The position numbers were made by a program, and so were the translations under genes. A DNA stretch of 64,000 nt from Ruegeria sp. HKCCSA071 (GTDB taxonomy: Bacteria; Pseudomonadota; Alphaproteobacteria; Rhodobacterales; Rhodobacteraceae). Below, piece after piece: positions 54,294-63,590 of this stretch. The stretch lies in NCBI RefSeq assembly GCF_017872555.1, contig NZ_JAEDOX010000013.1, positions 1-64,000 on the forward strand, given 5' to 3'. Every line of letters starts with the position of its first letter. Within the stretch, counting starts at the first letter, position 1. Under the pieces are notes generated by a model that saw nothing but the letters and a program-made list of their open reading frames with translations, was not told the origin of the DNA and ran no database searches.

Positions 54294-55652
54294 TCACTTT
54301 GCCGCGTCCCAAGAGGACTGGATTTCACTAGCCACGGTGGCAGCATCTTTAGCACCAGACGAATAGTCTACCATCCCGGTCCAAAAAGTGCCGGCACCGA
54401 CCGCACCCGGCATCAGGTCAGACCCGTCAAAGCGAAATGTCGTTGCGTTGGTTAGAATCTCCCCCTGACCCCGTTGCGTGTCATTCGCGTAATTGTCAGG
54501 ATTTGCACCCAAGTGAGGCGTCAGGAAACCGTCCTGCGACATCATGATCTCGTGCGCGAATGGCGTCTTGAGAAACTCCATAAAGGCTTCCACCGCAGGA
54601 TTTGTGTTCGTAATTGTAAACAACGTCCCGGCCCCAAGCACTGGTGTACCTAAATCCTTTTCTGCATAGGCCGGGAAGTAAAAGAAATCAGCGTCAACAC
54701 CCAGTTCCGTCCCTTCAGGGAAGTATGCTGGAATAAAAGACGCTTGGCGGTGCATCATACAGGCTGGCGGGCTGTCGAACAAACCCTTTGGGCTGTCGCG
54801 AAAATCAATAGCCGCGGTGTCGTCCGCGTTACCAACAACATAGTCGTCATTGCGGGTAAAGCTGCCATATTCCTCAATTGCAGCAATCACACGGGGATCG
54901 TCAAACTTCATCTCGTTCGACACCCATTGGTCATAGACTTCCGGAGGCTGGGTTCGCAGCATCAGGTCCTCAACCCAGTCCGTTGCTGGCCACCCGGTTG
55001 CTCCACCTGACGCCAATCCGACACACAAGGGTGTTTCACCATCAGCAACCATCTGATCCATCAGCGCCTTAAACTCTTCCATGGTCTGAGGCACTTCATA
55101 CCCAAAGTCTTCAAAGTTTTCAGGAATGTACCAGACCAGGGACTTGACGTTCACGTTGAAGAAAAAGCCATAAAAATCGTCAGCCCCATCGGCGTTGGCA
55201 AAAGTACCCAAATCCACCCAGGACTGACCGGCTGCAAAGTTTTCCCTGATCCAGTCTGCCGAGCCTTCCGGAAGCGGTGTCAGATACCCTTGCTTCGCTA
55301 GGTTCGCCGCCAGTCCGGGCTGCGGAAAGACAGTCAGGTTTGGCGCTGATCCCGCAGCCGCGTCGATAAGGATTTGCTGTTCAAGCGAATCCGAACCAAC
55401 ATAGCTTGAACTGGCACCGGTCGCCGCGTCGAAATATGCGACAAGGTTCTCGAAAGACTTTCCTTCACCCGCCAGCCAGGGACCAAAAATGGTCAGGCTT
55501 TCACCGGATAGGTCATTGGCTTCGGCAAAAGCCTGAAACCCATCCCAGTCAAAGCCACCCACACCCACGGCGTGGATCAATTCACCCTGCGCCTGAACAG
55601 GCCCGGCCATCAGGGCGAACATCGCCGCACCTGCATAAAGCGAGTGTCTCAT
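54294..55652 (-). CDS. aglE: Alpha-glucoside ABC transporter substrate-binding protein
   Basis: 452 residues, family 1 solute-binding protein. A Sec signal peptide (about 1-22, ending GPVQAQ) is present. The mature protein begins with ELIHAVGVGGFDWDGF and contains SLTIFGPWLAGEGKSFE, typical of AglE. It binds alpha-glucosides such as maltose, sucrose or trehalose in the periplasm. I use ATG 55652 because GGAGG lies just upstream and the signal peptide starts there. The open frame to 55751 runs through the promoter. Confidence 0.92.
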   Translation of the reverse strand: MRHSLYAGAAMFALMAGPVQAQGELIHAVGVGGFDWDGFQAFAEANDLSGESLTIFGPWLAGEGKSFENLVAYFDAATGASSSYVGSDSLEQQILIDAAAGSAPNLTVFPQPGLAANLAKQGYLTPLPEGSADWIRENFAAGQSWVDLGTFANADGADDFYGFFFNVNVKSLVWYIPENFEDFGYEVPQTMEEFKALMDQMVADGETPLCVGLASGGATGWPATDWVEDLMLRTQPPEVYDQWVSNEMKFDDPRVIAAIEEYGSFTRNDDYVVGNADDTAAIDFRDSPKGLFDSPPACMMHRQASFIPAYFPEGTELGVDADFFYFPAYAEKDLGTPVLGAGTLFTITNTNPAVEAFMEFLKTPFAHEIMMSQDGFLTPHLGANPDNYANDTQRGQGEILTNATTFRFDGSDLMPGAVGAGTFWTGMVDYSSGAKDAATVASEIQSSWDAAK

Positions 55653-55694
55653 CAAAACCTCCTCCCACATTGTCGCACCAGAAAGACTCTCTTT

Positions 55695-55706
55695 CAAAGC
55701 GCTTTG
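55695..55706. promoter_or_regulatory. AglR operator CAAAGCGCTTTG
   Basis: A perfect 12-base palindrome with central CG, just downstream of the aglE -10 box, where a bound repressor would block transcription. A related, imperfect copy (TTGAAGGCGCTTTGAA, 55845-55860) overlaps the region before the aglR start, suggesting autoregulation. Confidence 0.75.
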
Positions 55707-55715
55707 GATAGTGGG

Positions 55716-55744
55716 TTTATCTTCGATGAAAGTTAAACTGTCAA
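55716..55744 (-). promoter_or_regulatory. Promoter of the agl operon
   Basis: On the reverse strand TTGACA (55739-55744) and GATAAA (55716-55721) are separated by exactly 17 bases. The -35 box is perfect and the -10 box is good. The palindromic operator begins about ten bases downstream of the -10 box. Confidence 0.75.
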
Positions 55745-55844
55745 CATCCACCCTGTTTCATTAATTTTTTAGCATCCCAGCGCCAATCCACAATAGCAGT
55801 TGACGGGAAAGACGATTATCAACAAAACAAACTAGGTCACTATA

Positions 55845-55860
55845 TTGAAGGCGCTTTGAA
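55845..55860. promoter_or_regulatory. Second, imperfect AglR operator before aglR
   Basis: TTGAAGGCGCTTTGAA is a near-palindrome sharing the GCGCTTTG half with the operator at 55695. It ends seven bases before the aglR start, a position fit for autorepression. Confidence 0.5.
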
Positions 55861-55866
55861 ATCATA

Positions 55867-56904
55867 ATGAACCTGAAACAGCTCTCAGAGATTCTCAGGC
55901 TTTCCCAGACAACGGTCAGCCGCGCACTCAACGGGTACCCCGAAGTCAGCGAAGACACGCGCGCGCGCGTCCAGGCAGCGGCGTACAAACATGGGTACCG
56001 CCCGAACAGTCGCGCCAAGGGATTGGCGACTGGTAGATCCATGGTGATCGGCCACGTCATCCCAAGCTCTTCGCAGCATGAAATGGTCAACCCTATCTTT
56101 GGGGACTTTGTAGCCGGAGCTGCCAATAAATACGCCAAACATGGCTATGATATTATGTTCACAAATGCAGACGATACATCGATCGAGAAAGCGTATCGTA
56201 GTCTCTTCCAACGCGGCGCAGTGGACGGGGTTGTCTTGCAGAGTCCGAAGGTCAATGAGCCCCGGATCGAAGTTCTGACCCGAATGGGTGTGCCGTTTAT
56301 TGTTCATGGTCGCTCAACGGGTGTGAACGCTTCATATGATTGGATTGACGTTAACAATAAAAGCTCGTTCCTGCGCGCGACGCGTTTCCTGATCGACCTA
56401 GGCCATCACCGCATTGCTTTGATCAATGGGCTCGAAGACATGGATTTCGCGCAACGCCGTCGCGAAGGGTACCTTGAGGCATTGAAAAACGCCGAGCTGG
56501 CTGTCGATCCTGATCTGATGCGCAGCGCGGAAATGACCGAAGTTTATGGGCATCGTGAAACGCACGGGATGCTGCAACTTGACGATCCACCCACAGCCAT
56601 CCTGACTTCTTCCATGATTTCTGCGATCGGGGTCAGGCGCGCGATGGACGAAGCTGGTTTGAAAATGGGCCGAGATATCTCGGTAATCGCTCATGACGAT
56701 GATCTTTCCTATTTAAAAAACGGGCAAGACGTTCCGATCTTTACTGCGACTCGCTCTTCAGTTCGCTTGGCCGGAGAGATGGCAGCAGAAATGCTGATCG
56801 AGCGGATCACGTCCCCGGATGATCCTGCCAAAACTAGATTGTTGGAGGCAGAGTTGGTAGTGGGAGAATCAACCGGTCCCGCACCAAACAGGTCGCGATC
56901 ATGA
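55867..56904 (+). CDS. aglR: LacI-family regulator of alpha-glucoside use
   Basis: 345 residues. The N-terminal helix-turn-helix LKQLSEILRLSQTTVSRALN (3-22) and hinge (YKHGYRPNSRAKGLATG) precede the effector-binding domain. It is divergent from aglE, and operator-like palindromes lie in between. The last codon overlaps the start of the fused glycosidase/glucokinase gene (ATGA), so both are transcribed together. Confidence 0.94.
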   Translation: MNLKQLSEILRLSQTTVSRALNGYPEVSEDTRARVQAAAYKHGYRPNSRAKGLATGRSMVIGHVIPSSSQHEMVNPIFGDFVAGAANKYAKHGYDIMFTNADDTSIEKAYRSLFQRGAVDGVVLQSPKVNEPRIEVLTRMGVPFIVHGRSTGVNASYDWIDVNNKSSFLRATRFLIDLGHHRIALINGLEDMDFAQRRREGYLEALKNAELAVDPDLMRSAEMTEVYGHRETHGMLQLDDPPTAILTSSMISAIGVRRAMDEAGLKMGRDISVIAHDDDLSYLKNGQDVPIFTATRSSVRLAGEMAAEMLIERITSPDDPAKTRLLEAELVVGESTGPAPNRSRS

Positions 56905-59228
56905 AACACTCGCGCGCGGATTTCCCTGAGGACTTCCTCTTTGGCGTCGCTACCTCTGCCTATCAGATCGAAGGGCACGCGCAAGGTGGGGCCGGTCAGA
57001 CTCACTGGGATACTTTTGCAGCTTCACCAGGCAACGTGGTTCGAGGTGAAAATGGCGACATAGCCTGCGATCACCTGAACCGTTTCGAACAGGATTTCGA
57101 TCTGGTTCGCGACGCCGGATTTGACTGTTATAGATTTTCAACAAGTTGGGCGCGGGTGCTACCAGAGGGACGTGGTCAGGTTAATCAGATTGGGCTGGAC
57201 TACTATGACCGACTAGCTGACGCGTTGCTGGAACGCGGGATCCGGCCTTGTGTGACGCTCTATCATTGGGAATTGCCCTCTGCGCTTGCGGATATTGGTG
57301 GATGGAGCAACCGAGACATCGCAGGATGGTTTGCGGACTATACCGAAATTATTATGGGGCGGATCGGCGACAGGATGTTCAGTGCTGCGCCGATAAACGA
57401 ACCCTGGTGTGTCAGCTGGCTAAGCCATTTTGAAGGTCACCATGCCCCCGGCCTACGGGATATCCGCGCCACCGCCCGAGCTATGCACCACGTCTTGTTG
57501 GCCCATGGAAAAGCTATTCAAGCCATGCGCAGTCTGGGCATGAGCAATCTGGGAGCAGTGTTCAACTTGGAATGGGCTGAGCCCGCCGATGGCAGCACCG
57601 AAGCGCAGCGCGCAGCGGACCTGTATGATGGCATCTACAACCGGTTCTTCCTTGGGGGAGTATTTAACCAATCTTATCCTGCAAATGTGCTGGAAGGGCT
57701 GGAGCAACACCTACCAGCAAGGTGGCAAAACGATTTTGATACGATTGGAACCCCCGTCGACTGGTGCGGATTGAACTACTACACGCGAAAGCTGGTCGCT
57801 CCTTCAACCTCTACCTGGCCAGCCCTGAAAGAAGTTACAGGGCCTTTGCCCAAAACTCAGATGGGGTGGGAAATCGAACCATCCGCCCTGACCAATTTCC
57901 TGATCCGAACAAGGAAAGACTATACGGGCGGGTTACCAATCTATATCACCGAAAACGGTATGGCGAGCGCGGAACGTCAGCGGGATGATGATCGCATCGA
58001 TTATCTCGACCGACACCTGGCCGCCGTACGGGACGCTTTGGCACAAGATGTTCCGGTAAAAGGCTATTTTGTCTGGTCACTTCTGGACAATTACGAGTGG
58101 GCCTTCGGATATGAGAAAAGGTTTGGACTGGTGGACGTGGATTTTGAAACGCTTGTGAGAACACCAAAAGCGTCGTTCATGGCGCTCAAGTCTGCCCTTT
58201 CCGGGGGTCCGAACGTCTCTCAGCCGTTAGCGCAACCATCCGGTGCGGTGCATGAGCATTGGAATCTGGTTGCTGACATAGGGGGCACCAACACACGGCT
58301 GGGCGTGGTTACGAACGGCGAGCTGACAGACCTGCGCAAGCGCCCAACGGGGACACTGGAAGATCTGCTTGAAGCGTTTCACGCGCTTCGGGATGAAATC
58401 GGAACAAATCCGCAGGCAGTGGTGGCGGCGGGGGCGGGCCCTGTCCGAAACGGCACGATTCGGCTGACAAATGCCAATCTGGACCTGTCCGAGGCCGAAT
58501 TGGCCGAGGCCACCGGTGCCAGTCATACGTTTGTAATTAATGATTTCACCGCTGCAGCCTGGTCGGTGGCAGAAGTAACCCAGAAAGATGTTGCCGTCTT
58601 GCAAGGTCACGCAACACCGCCCGCAGGCACGCGATTGGTGGTGGGTCCTGGCACCGGGCTTGGCGTGGGAGCGTTGCTTTTTTCCGAGGGCCACTATCAT
58701 ACAGTCTCTGGTGAAGGTGGGCATGTGGGTCTGTATCCGCGTCACCGAGACGAAGTTGACATCTTTGAAGCAGCCCGCGGGATTGCGCCCGAGTGTTTCT
58801 TTGGTGACAGCCTCGCGCTGGAAGCTGAAATGTTCCTCAGCGGTACGGGCTTGCCTATCCTCTATCAGGCGATCAGGCTGGCGGCAGGCCATGTTCAGAC
58901 ACCAACGCGCTCGGCGAAAGACATCCTTCGCGACGCCCGCGACCGTTCTGACCCCGTCGCGGTAAAGGCCGCTCGGATGTTCAACACCCATCTGGGAGCT
59001 TTGATGGGCGACATGGCTGTCACACTGATGCCTGCAGGCGGAGTGTTTCTTGTTGGCGGCGTCGCGGAAAAGAACCGCTGGTTGTTCGGTGATGAGTTCA
59101 GAGAGGCATTCAACGGCGGCGGCCGTTTCAGCGAACTGCGCCGCTCGTTGAACCTGTATGTGTCCGAGCAAGCAGAGTTCGGCATCATCGGGGCGAACAA
59201 TTTCTGCAAGAACGCTTTGATGCGATAA
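56901..59228 (+). CDS. Fusion of GH1 beta-glucosidase and glucokinase
   Basis: 775 residues. Residues 1-432 are a complete family 1 beta-glucosidase, with INEPW (acid/base Glu167) and ITENG (nucleophile Glu351). A 20-residue linker (about 433-452) follows. Residues 455-775 are a complete Glk-type glucokinase with DIGGTNTR (459-466), NDFTAAAW and a Gly-rich VVGPGTGLG segment. The frame is continuous without a stop. One polypeptide would release glucose from a beta-glucoside and phosphorylate it. In related genomes I expect two adjacent genes, so this looks like a natural fusion. Confidence 0.92.
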   Translation: MKHSRADFPEDFLFGVATSAYQIEGHAQGGAGQTHWDTFAASPGNVVRGENGDIACDHLNRFEQDFDLVRDAGFDCYRFSTSWARVLPEGRGQVNQIGLDYYDRLADALLERGIRPCVTLYHWELPSALADIGGWSNRDIAGWFADYTEIIMGRIGDRMFSAAPINEPWCVSWLSHFEGHHAPGLRDIRATARAMHHVLLAHGKAIQAMRSLGMSNLGAVFNLEWAEPADGSTEAQRAADLYDGIYNRFFLGGVFNQSYPANVLEGLEQHLPARWQNDFDTIGTPVDWCGLNYYTRKLVAPSTSTWPALKEVTGPLPKTQMGWEIEPSALTNFLIRTRKDYTGGLPIYITENGMASAERQRDDDRIDYLDRHLAAVRDALAQDVPVKGYFVWSLLDNYEWAFGYEKRFGLVDVDFETLVRTPKASFMALKSALSGGPNVSQPLAQPSGAVHEHWNLVADIGGTNTRLGVVTNGELTDLRKRPTGTLEDLLEAFHALRDEIGTNPQAVVAAGAGPVRNGTIRLTNANLDLSEAELAEATGASHTFVINDFTAAAWSVAEVTQKDVAVLQGHATPPAGTRLVVGPGTGLGVGALLFSEGHYHTVSGEGGHVGLYPRHRDEVDIFEAARGIAPECFFGDSLALEAEMFLSGTGLPILYQAIRLAAGHVQTPTRSAKDILRDARDRSDPVAVKAARMFNTHLGALMGDMAVTLMPAGGVFLVGGVAEKNRWLFGDEFREAFNGGGRFSELRRSLNLYVSEQAEFGIIGANNFCKNALMR

Positions 59229-59267
59229 CAGGTCTTCCTGACAAAATAATCTGAAAAGGACTACGAA

Positions 59268-60194
59268 ATGATCCTGTGCTGTGGTGAAGCCCTGATCGAC
59301 ATGATTTCCGAGCCGACAGTGTCGGGCGCACAAGGATTTGTACCGCACACAGGTGGGGCGATATTGAACACGGCGGTCGCAGTCGGTCGTCTGGGTGTTT
59401 CCGTCGGAATGCTGACCGGCGTGTCGTCTGACATGTTTGGCCAACAAATTACTAAGGCGCTGAATTCAAGCCATGTTGACACGTCACACGTGATTGCCTC
59501 TGACCGCCCAACGACCCTCGCCTTCGTACAGCTCAACGACGGTCACGCCACTTACAGCTTTGTCGATGAAAACACCGCCGGACGAATGCTGCAACCCGAG
59601 GACATGCCGGACCAGCTTACAGCTGTGTCCGCCTTATACCTTGGGGGTATCAGCCTGGCATGTGAACCCTGCGCGGATGCCTATGCCTCACTTCTCAATC
59701 GCCACGGAGCGGATCGCGCTGTGATGTTGGATCCGAATATCCGACCGGATTTCATCAAGGATCAGACCCGGTATCGAACCCGCCTGAACCGCATGATCGC
59801 ACAGTCCGATATTGTGAAGGTTTCAGACGAGGATCTTGACTGGATCATCCCGGGAGCTGAACCCGAGGCCGCCAAAGCGTCCCTTTTATTGCAGACCGGT
59901 CCGTCTGCCCTCATCGTGACCAGGGGTGGCGACGGGGCGAACGGGTACCTGTCCGACGGTTCCAAGGTTTCGGTTCCTGTAAAACCTGTTCAGGTTGTCG
60001 ACACGATCGGCGCGGGCGACACGTTTAATGCTGGGGTTTTGACCGAACTCAGCCGCGCAGGGCATTTGACAAAGCAAGGGCTGCGCAATCTGACCCCCGA
60101 AAGCTTGCGGGCGGCCATGGCGTTGGGCGCAACTGTTGCCGCTGTAACAGTATCACGCGCCGGGGCAGAGCCGCCCTGGGCACATGAAATTTGA
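59268..60194 (+). CDS. PfkB-family sugar kinase, probable fructokinase
   Basis: 308 residues. The N-terminal substrate region GEALIDMI, the di-Gly region HTGGAILNTAVAVGRLG and the C-terminal anion-hole motif DTIGAGDTFNAG with the catalytic Asp are present. It probably phosphorylates fructose, for example that released from sucrose by AglA. It starts 39 bases after the fusion gene with AAAGGA upstream, so it is likely co-transcribed with aglR. Confidence 0.9.
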   Translation: MILCCGEALIDMISEPTVSGAQGFVPHTGGAILNTAVAVGRLGVSVGMLTGVSSDMFGQQITKALNSSHVDTSHVIASDRPTTLAFVQLNDGHATYSFVDENTAGRMLQPEDMPDQLTAVSALYLGGISLACEPCADAYASLLNRHGADRAVMLDPNIRPDFIKDQTRYRTRLNRMIAQSDIVKVSDEDLDWIIPGAEPEAAKASLLLQTGPSALIVTRGGDGANGYLSDGSKVSVPVKPVQVVDTIGAGDTFNAGVLTELSRAGHLTKQGLRNLTPESLRAAMALGATVAAVTVSRAGAEPPWAHEI

Positions 60195-60317
60195 TTGCCT
60201 GCAACAACCGCAAAAAGGAACTGGTGACAATCGCATCAAGGCCGAGGGCCGTGGCTGCGGAGTTTGCGACCGCCTGGCAGGCTCACAAATTACGTTGGGC
60301 CACGGCAGAATAAGCAC

Positions 60318-61073
60318 CTATCGCTTCCGGGCAATGATCCACACGGGATGATATGTCAGTGAGACCCCGCAGTCCGTGCCGAATTCCTTAGCGTATTCGT
60401 TTTCGAACCGAGCCAGCGAGGACTTGGTCCATGTCCCTTGCGCCCTGCCGTTTACACCTGTTCTTCGCAAATGCCTAAGAACCTCGCGGGGCGTATCGAA
60501 ATAGGTTTGTCTCAGGCTTTCGCCAACGGCCAATACCTGCATCGGCCCGTCGACAGCAGCGGCAAGAGCAGCTGGCGTAGTAAGGCCCGGTGCACGCGCT
60601 GATGATCCGATCGCGCTAAGCTCTTGATATTGCTGAGGGCCAAAACCCGAAACCGCCAACCACCCGCCGGGCTCAAGCGCGTCCATCGCTTTGTGAAGCA
60701 ACTGAAGCGGGCTTTCCATCCATTGGATCATCGAAGCCGAGGCGATCAGATCAATCCGGGAAGGCCAGTGAACTTCACGCGCATCACCGGCAATGAACGT
60801 CGCCTGTTCCGCATCCGCCGTTGCCTGAGCCTGCGGCGCGATGTCGTTCAATATGAGGTTTGGCAGGTGAAAGTTTTGTCGCATCAGACGGGTCAGATGC
60901 CCTGTGCCACATCCCAGCTCGAAGACAGTTTCAAAACGGCCCGGGGCTCTGGCACGACGCAGTTCGGAGACCAGCTTGCCTGCGACCCAGGCTTGCTGAT
61001 TTGCCGTGTCGTGGTAGGTTTGAAAGCTTCTGCTAAAGCTCCGCTGCACCCTGTCTGCCAGTTGCGCTGTCAT
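60318..61073 (-). CDS. bioC: Malonyl-ACP O-methyltransferase, biotin synthesis
   Basis: 251 residues. The SAM-binding motif FELGCGTGHL (51-60) and the N-terminal QRSFSRSFQTYHDTANQQ are typical of BioC. It methylates malonyl-ACP so that fatty acid synthesis can make pimeloyl-ACP methyl ester. ATG 61073 overlaps the stop of the esterase gene. The frame is open further upstream, inside that gene, but without family similarity. It is the last gene of the bio cluster. Confidence 0.88.
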   Translation of the reverse strand: MTAQLADRVQRSFSRSFQTYHDTANQQAWVAGKLVSELRRARAPGRFETVFELGCGTGHLTRLMRQNFHLPNLILNDIAPQAQATADAEQATFIAGDAREVHWPSRIDLIASASMIQWMESPLQLLHKAMDALEPGGWLAVSGFGPQQYQELSAIGSSARAPGLTTPAALAAAVDGPMQVLAVGESLRQTYFDTPREVLRHLRRTGVNGRAQGTWTKSSLARFENEYAKEFGTDCGVSLTYHPVWIIARKR

Positions 61074-61690
61074 GATACCCAACTCGCCCAACTTTGCCCC
61101 CGTAGGAATGGTACGTGCGGCCCCGCCACATGCTCGACTCGGGCTGAGGTTGAGGCCCATGCCGTTTCTTGGGCCGCTGTCGGAATGATCCGGTCGTTTG
61201 TGGGTATCCACACTCTGTCAAAACCTGGATCAGGGGCAGACCCGCGTTGGATCACGGCAAATAGTTCCCGCCGCGCCGCTGCGATGTCCAGTTCCGGGGG
61301 CTCGCCTGGCAAACCCGCGCGGCGGCAGAACCTGGCAAAGCTGCGCTCGGAAAGCTGAGCCGCCGTTGCCTTGATCATGTCAGGCGCAATACCACGCTCC
61401 GGGCACGCCGGATGCAAAGTGCCGCTGATGGCGATCAATCGGTCGGGACGAAAGCCCGAGCACGCCAGCCAATGTGCAGCCGACGCGACACCAAAGGAAA
61501 AGGCCAGCATATCAATGTGATCGAAACGGGCGAGATCAGGCAGGGGATCATTGAGGCTGGTGTAGCCTTCCACCAACAGGATATTCCCGCCCCCCGTAAG
61601 ACCCCGGAACGGAGCATCGCCCAATGCCCATCCACCGAACAAAAGGGTTAGAGTACTGTCGTCTGATTGGGCCAGCCAACGGCTTTTCAT
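61070..61690 (-). CDS. bioG: Pimeloyl-ACP methyl ester esterase, BioG type
   Basis: 206 residues, a small alpha/beta hydrolase of the BioG (DUF452) type. It has LLFGGWALGD near the oxyanion region, the nucleophile Ser65 in AFSFGVAS, a late Asp in PTNDRI and His in GPHVPF. It frees pimeloyl-ACP for BioF after chain extension. ATG 61690 overlaps the bioA stop by four bases, and its own stop overlaps bioC. Confidence 0.86.
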   Translation of the reverse strand: MKSRWLAQSDDSTLTLLFGGWALGDAPFRGLTGGGNILLVEGYTSLNDPLPDLARFDHIDMLAFSFGVASAAHWLACSGFRPDRLIAISGTLHPACPERGIAPDMIKATAAQLSERSFARFCRRAGLPGEPPELDIAAARRELFAVIQRGSAPDPGFDRVWIPTNDRIIPTAAQETAWASTSARVEHVAGPHVPFLRGQSWASWVS

Positions 61691-62973
61691 TTCTGCCCCC
61701 CAGCCAGAGCAAGCATCGCAGACGTTACCCTGCTCAGTTCGTCCGGCGAAATAACATAGGGAGGCATGCAATAAATATTGCGAGCAAACGGGCGCAGCCA
61801 AACACCGGTTTCCGCGGCCAATCCATGTGCGATAGAGGGGTCGACCCGCTCTTCCATCTCGATAACGCCAATTGCGCCAAGCACGCGAACATCTGCAACA
61901 CCGGGCAGATTGCGCGCGGGCGCGAGTTCGGTTTTCATCTGCTGCGAGATTGATGCAACTTCCTGCTTCCAGTTTCGCTGTTGCAACTGGTCAAGGCTCG
62001 CCACACCTGCCGAGCAAGCCAAAGGGTTGGCCATGTAGGTGGGACCGTGCATCAAAACACCGGCCTCGCTTTCGCCAATCCCGCGAGCGACAGCCTCGGT
62101 CGCGATAGTGGCGGCCAAAGTGATATGCCCACCGGTCAACGCCTTGCCAAGACACAGGATATCCGGAACCACCCCGGCGTGATCCATTGCAAACATCTCG
62201 CCGCTGCGTCCGAAACCGGTCGCGATTTCATCGAAGATCAGCAAAACGTCATGCGCATCACACAAGGCACGCGCCCCACGTAACCAGGCAGGGTGGTAGA
62301 AATACATCCCACCAGCGCCCTGCACCACCGGTTCAAGGATCAGTGCGGCGATCCTGTTGCCTTTGTCGTTCAGCAACGCTTCCAGCGACTCTAATCCGTT
62401 CGCGGAGGGATTGTCAGGCCATTCACGGCCGAACTGGATGTGAGGGCGTGGCAGAAAGTGCTGGATCGACAACGCACCGCGAAACAGGCCATGCATCCCG
62501 TTGACGGGATCACAAACGCTCATCGCCTTCCACGTGTCGCCGTGATAGCCACCCCGGATCGTGGCAAATTCAGACCGTTCGCCCCGACCATTGGCAATCT
62601 GGTATTGGACTGCCATCTTCAACGCGACTTCAATCGCGACCGAGCCGCTGTCGCTGTAGAAAATGCGATCCAGGCCATCTGGCAGGAGGTCGACCAACCT
62701 GCGGCCAAGTTCCACGGCGGGTTCATGGGTCAGGCCGCCAAACATCACATGCGGCAGTGTATTCAGCTGCTTTTGCATCGCATCGATGATGGCCGGGTGC
62801 CTGTGCCCATGCACCGTACACCACCAGGACGACATTGCGTCGATCATTCTGACGCCATCAGCACGCGTCAGCCAGACACCTTCTGCCCCGGTAATCAGGT
62901 GCATCGGGCCGGGTTCAAGCACATGAGTATAAGGGTGCCACAGATGGCGCGCATCAAATTCCAACGGGGTCAC
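61687..62973 (-). CDS. bioA: Adenosylmethionine--8-amino-7-oxononanoate aminotransferase
   Basis: 428 residues, class III aminotransferase. It begins with WHPYTH and contains the substrate-specific SSWWCTVHGH, IFDEIATGFGRSG for PLP binding and GKALTGGH with the PLP Lys. It makes 7,8-diaminononanoate using SAM as amino donor. It overlaps bioD and bioG. Confidence 0.96.
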   Translation of the reverse strand: MTPLEFDARHLWHPYTHVLEPGPMHLITGAEGVWLTRADGVRMIDAMSSWWCTVHGHRHPAIIDAMQKQLNTLPHVMFGGLTHEPAVELGRRLVDLLPDGLDRIFYSDSGSVAIEVALKMAVQYQIANGRGERSEFATIRGGYHGDTWKAMSVCDPVNGMHGLFRGALSIQHFLPRPHIQFGREWPDNPSANGLESLEALLNDKGNRIAALILEPVVQGAGGMYFYHPAWLRGARALCDAHDVLLIFDEIATGFGRSGEMFAMDHAGVVPDILCLGKALTGGHITLAATIATEAVARGIGESEAGVLMHGPTYMANPLACSAGVASLDQLQQRNWKQEVASISQQMKTELAPARNLPGVADVRVLGAIGVIEMEERVDPSIAHGLAAETGVWLRPFARNIYCMPPYVISPDELSRVTSAMLALAGGQK

Positions 62974-63590
62974 AGGAATCTCCGAATGGTCGCCACATCA
63001 ATTGCCGAAAAAGCACTGTTCAGGCGCTGCGGTGTCAGGTCGCTCAGAAATGGCAGGCGTCCCAGATGATGCACTTTGCACATCTCTACGATGGTTTGCT
63101 CTACATCCGGCACGGGGTCACCCACGAATGCGACACCGACAACCTCGCAACCAGCAGCCCTAAGCGCCATTAGGGACAATGTGGTGTGGTTGATCGTTCC
63201 CAAGGCGGTGCGCGCTACAAGAACAACCGGAGCCTGCCATCCGGCAATCAGGTCCAGAAAGAACGACTGGCGGTTCAGCGGCACCATAAGGCCCCCTGCC
63301 CCTTCGACAACCAGAGGCCCGTCCACTTTCGGAATTTCAAGACGCGAGAGGTCAATCTCAATACCCATGTCTTCGGCAGACAGATGCGGTGAGGCGGGCA
63401 TGTTCAGCCGGTAGGCTTCGGGCAGGACCTCGGCACCGCTCAGCGCGCTGACGGTTTCAGTGTCCGTAGCAACCTCAAGACCAGACTGAACAGGTTTCCA
63501 GTACCGGGCCTGCAAAGCTGCCGCCAGACCGGCCGAAAACACGGTTTTTCCGACACCGGTGTCGGTTCCGGTAACGATCAGCGCGCTCAT
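62970..63590 (-). CDS. bioD: Dethiobiotin synthase
   Basis: 206 residues. The P-loop GTDTGVGKT (8-16), VEGAGGLMVPL and LVARTALGTINHT are typical of BioD. It carboxylates diaminononanoate and closes the ureido ring with ATP. It overlaps both neighbours by four bases. Confidence 0.95.
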   Translation of the reverse strand: MSALIVTGTDTGVGKTVFSAGLAAALQARYWKPVQSGLEVATDTETVSALSGAEVLPEAYRLNMPASPHLSAEDMGIEIDLSRLEIPKVDGPLVVEGAGGLMVPLNRQSFFLDLIAGWQAPVVLVARTALGTINHTTLSLMALRAAGCEVVGVAFVGDPVPDVEQTIVEMCKVHHLGRLPFLSDLTPQRLNSAFSAIDVATIRRFL

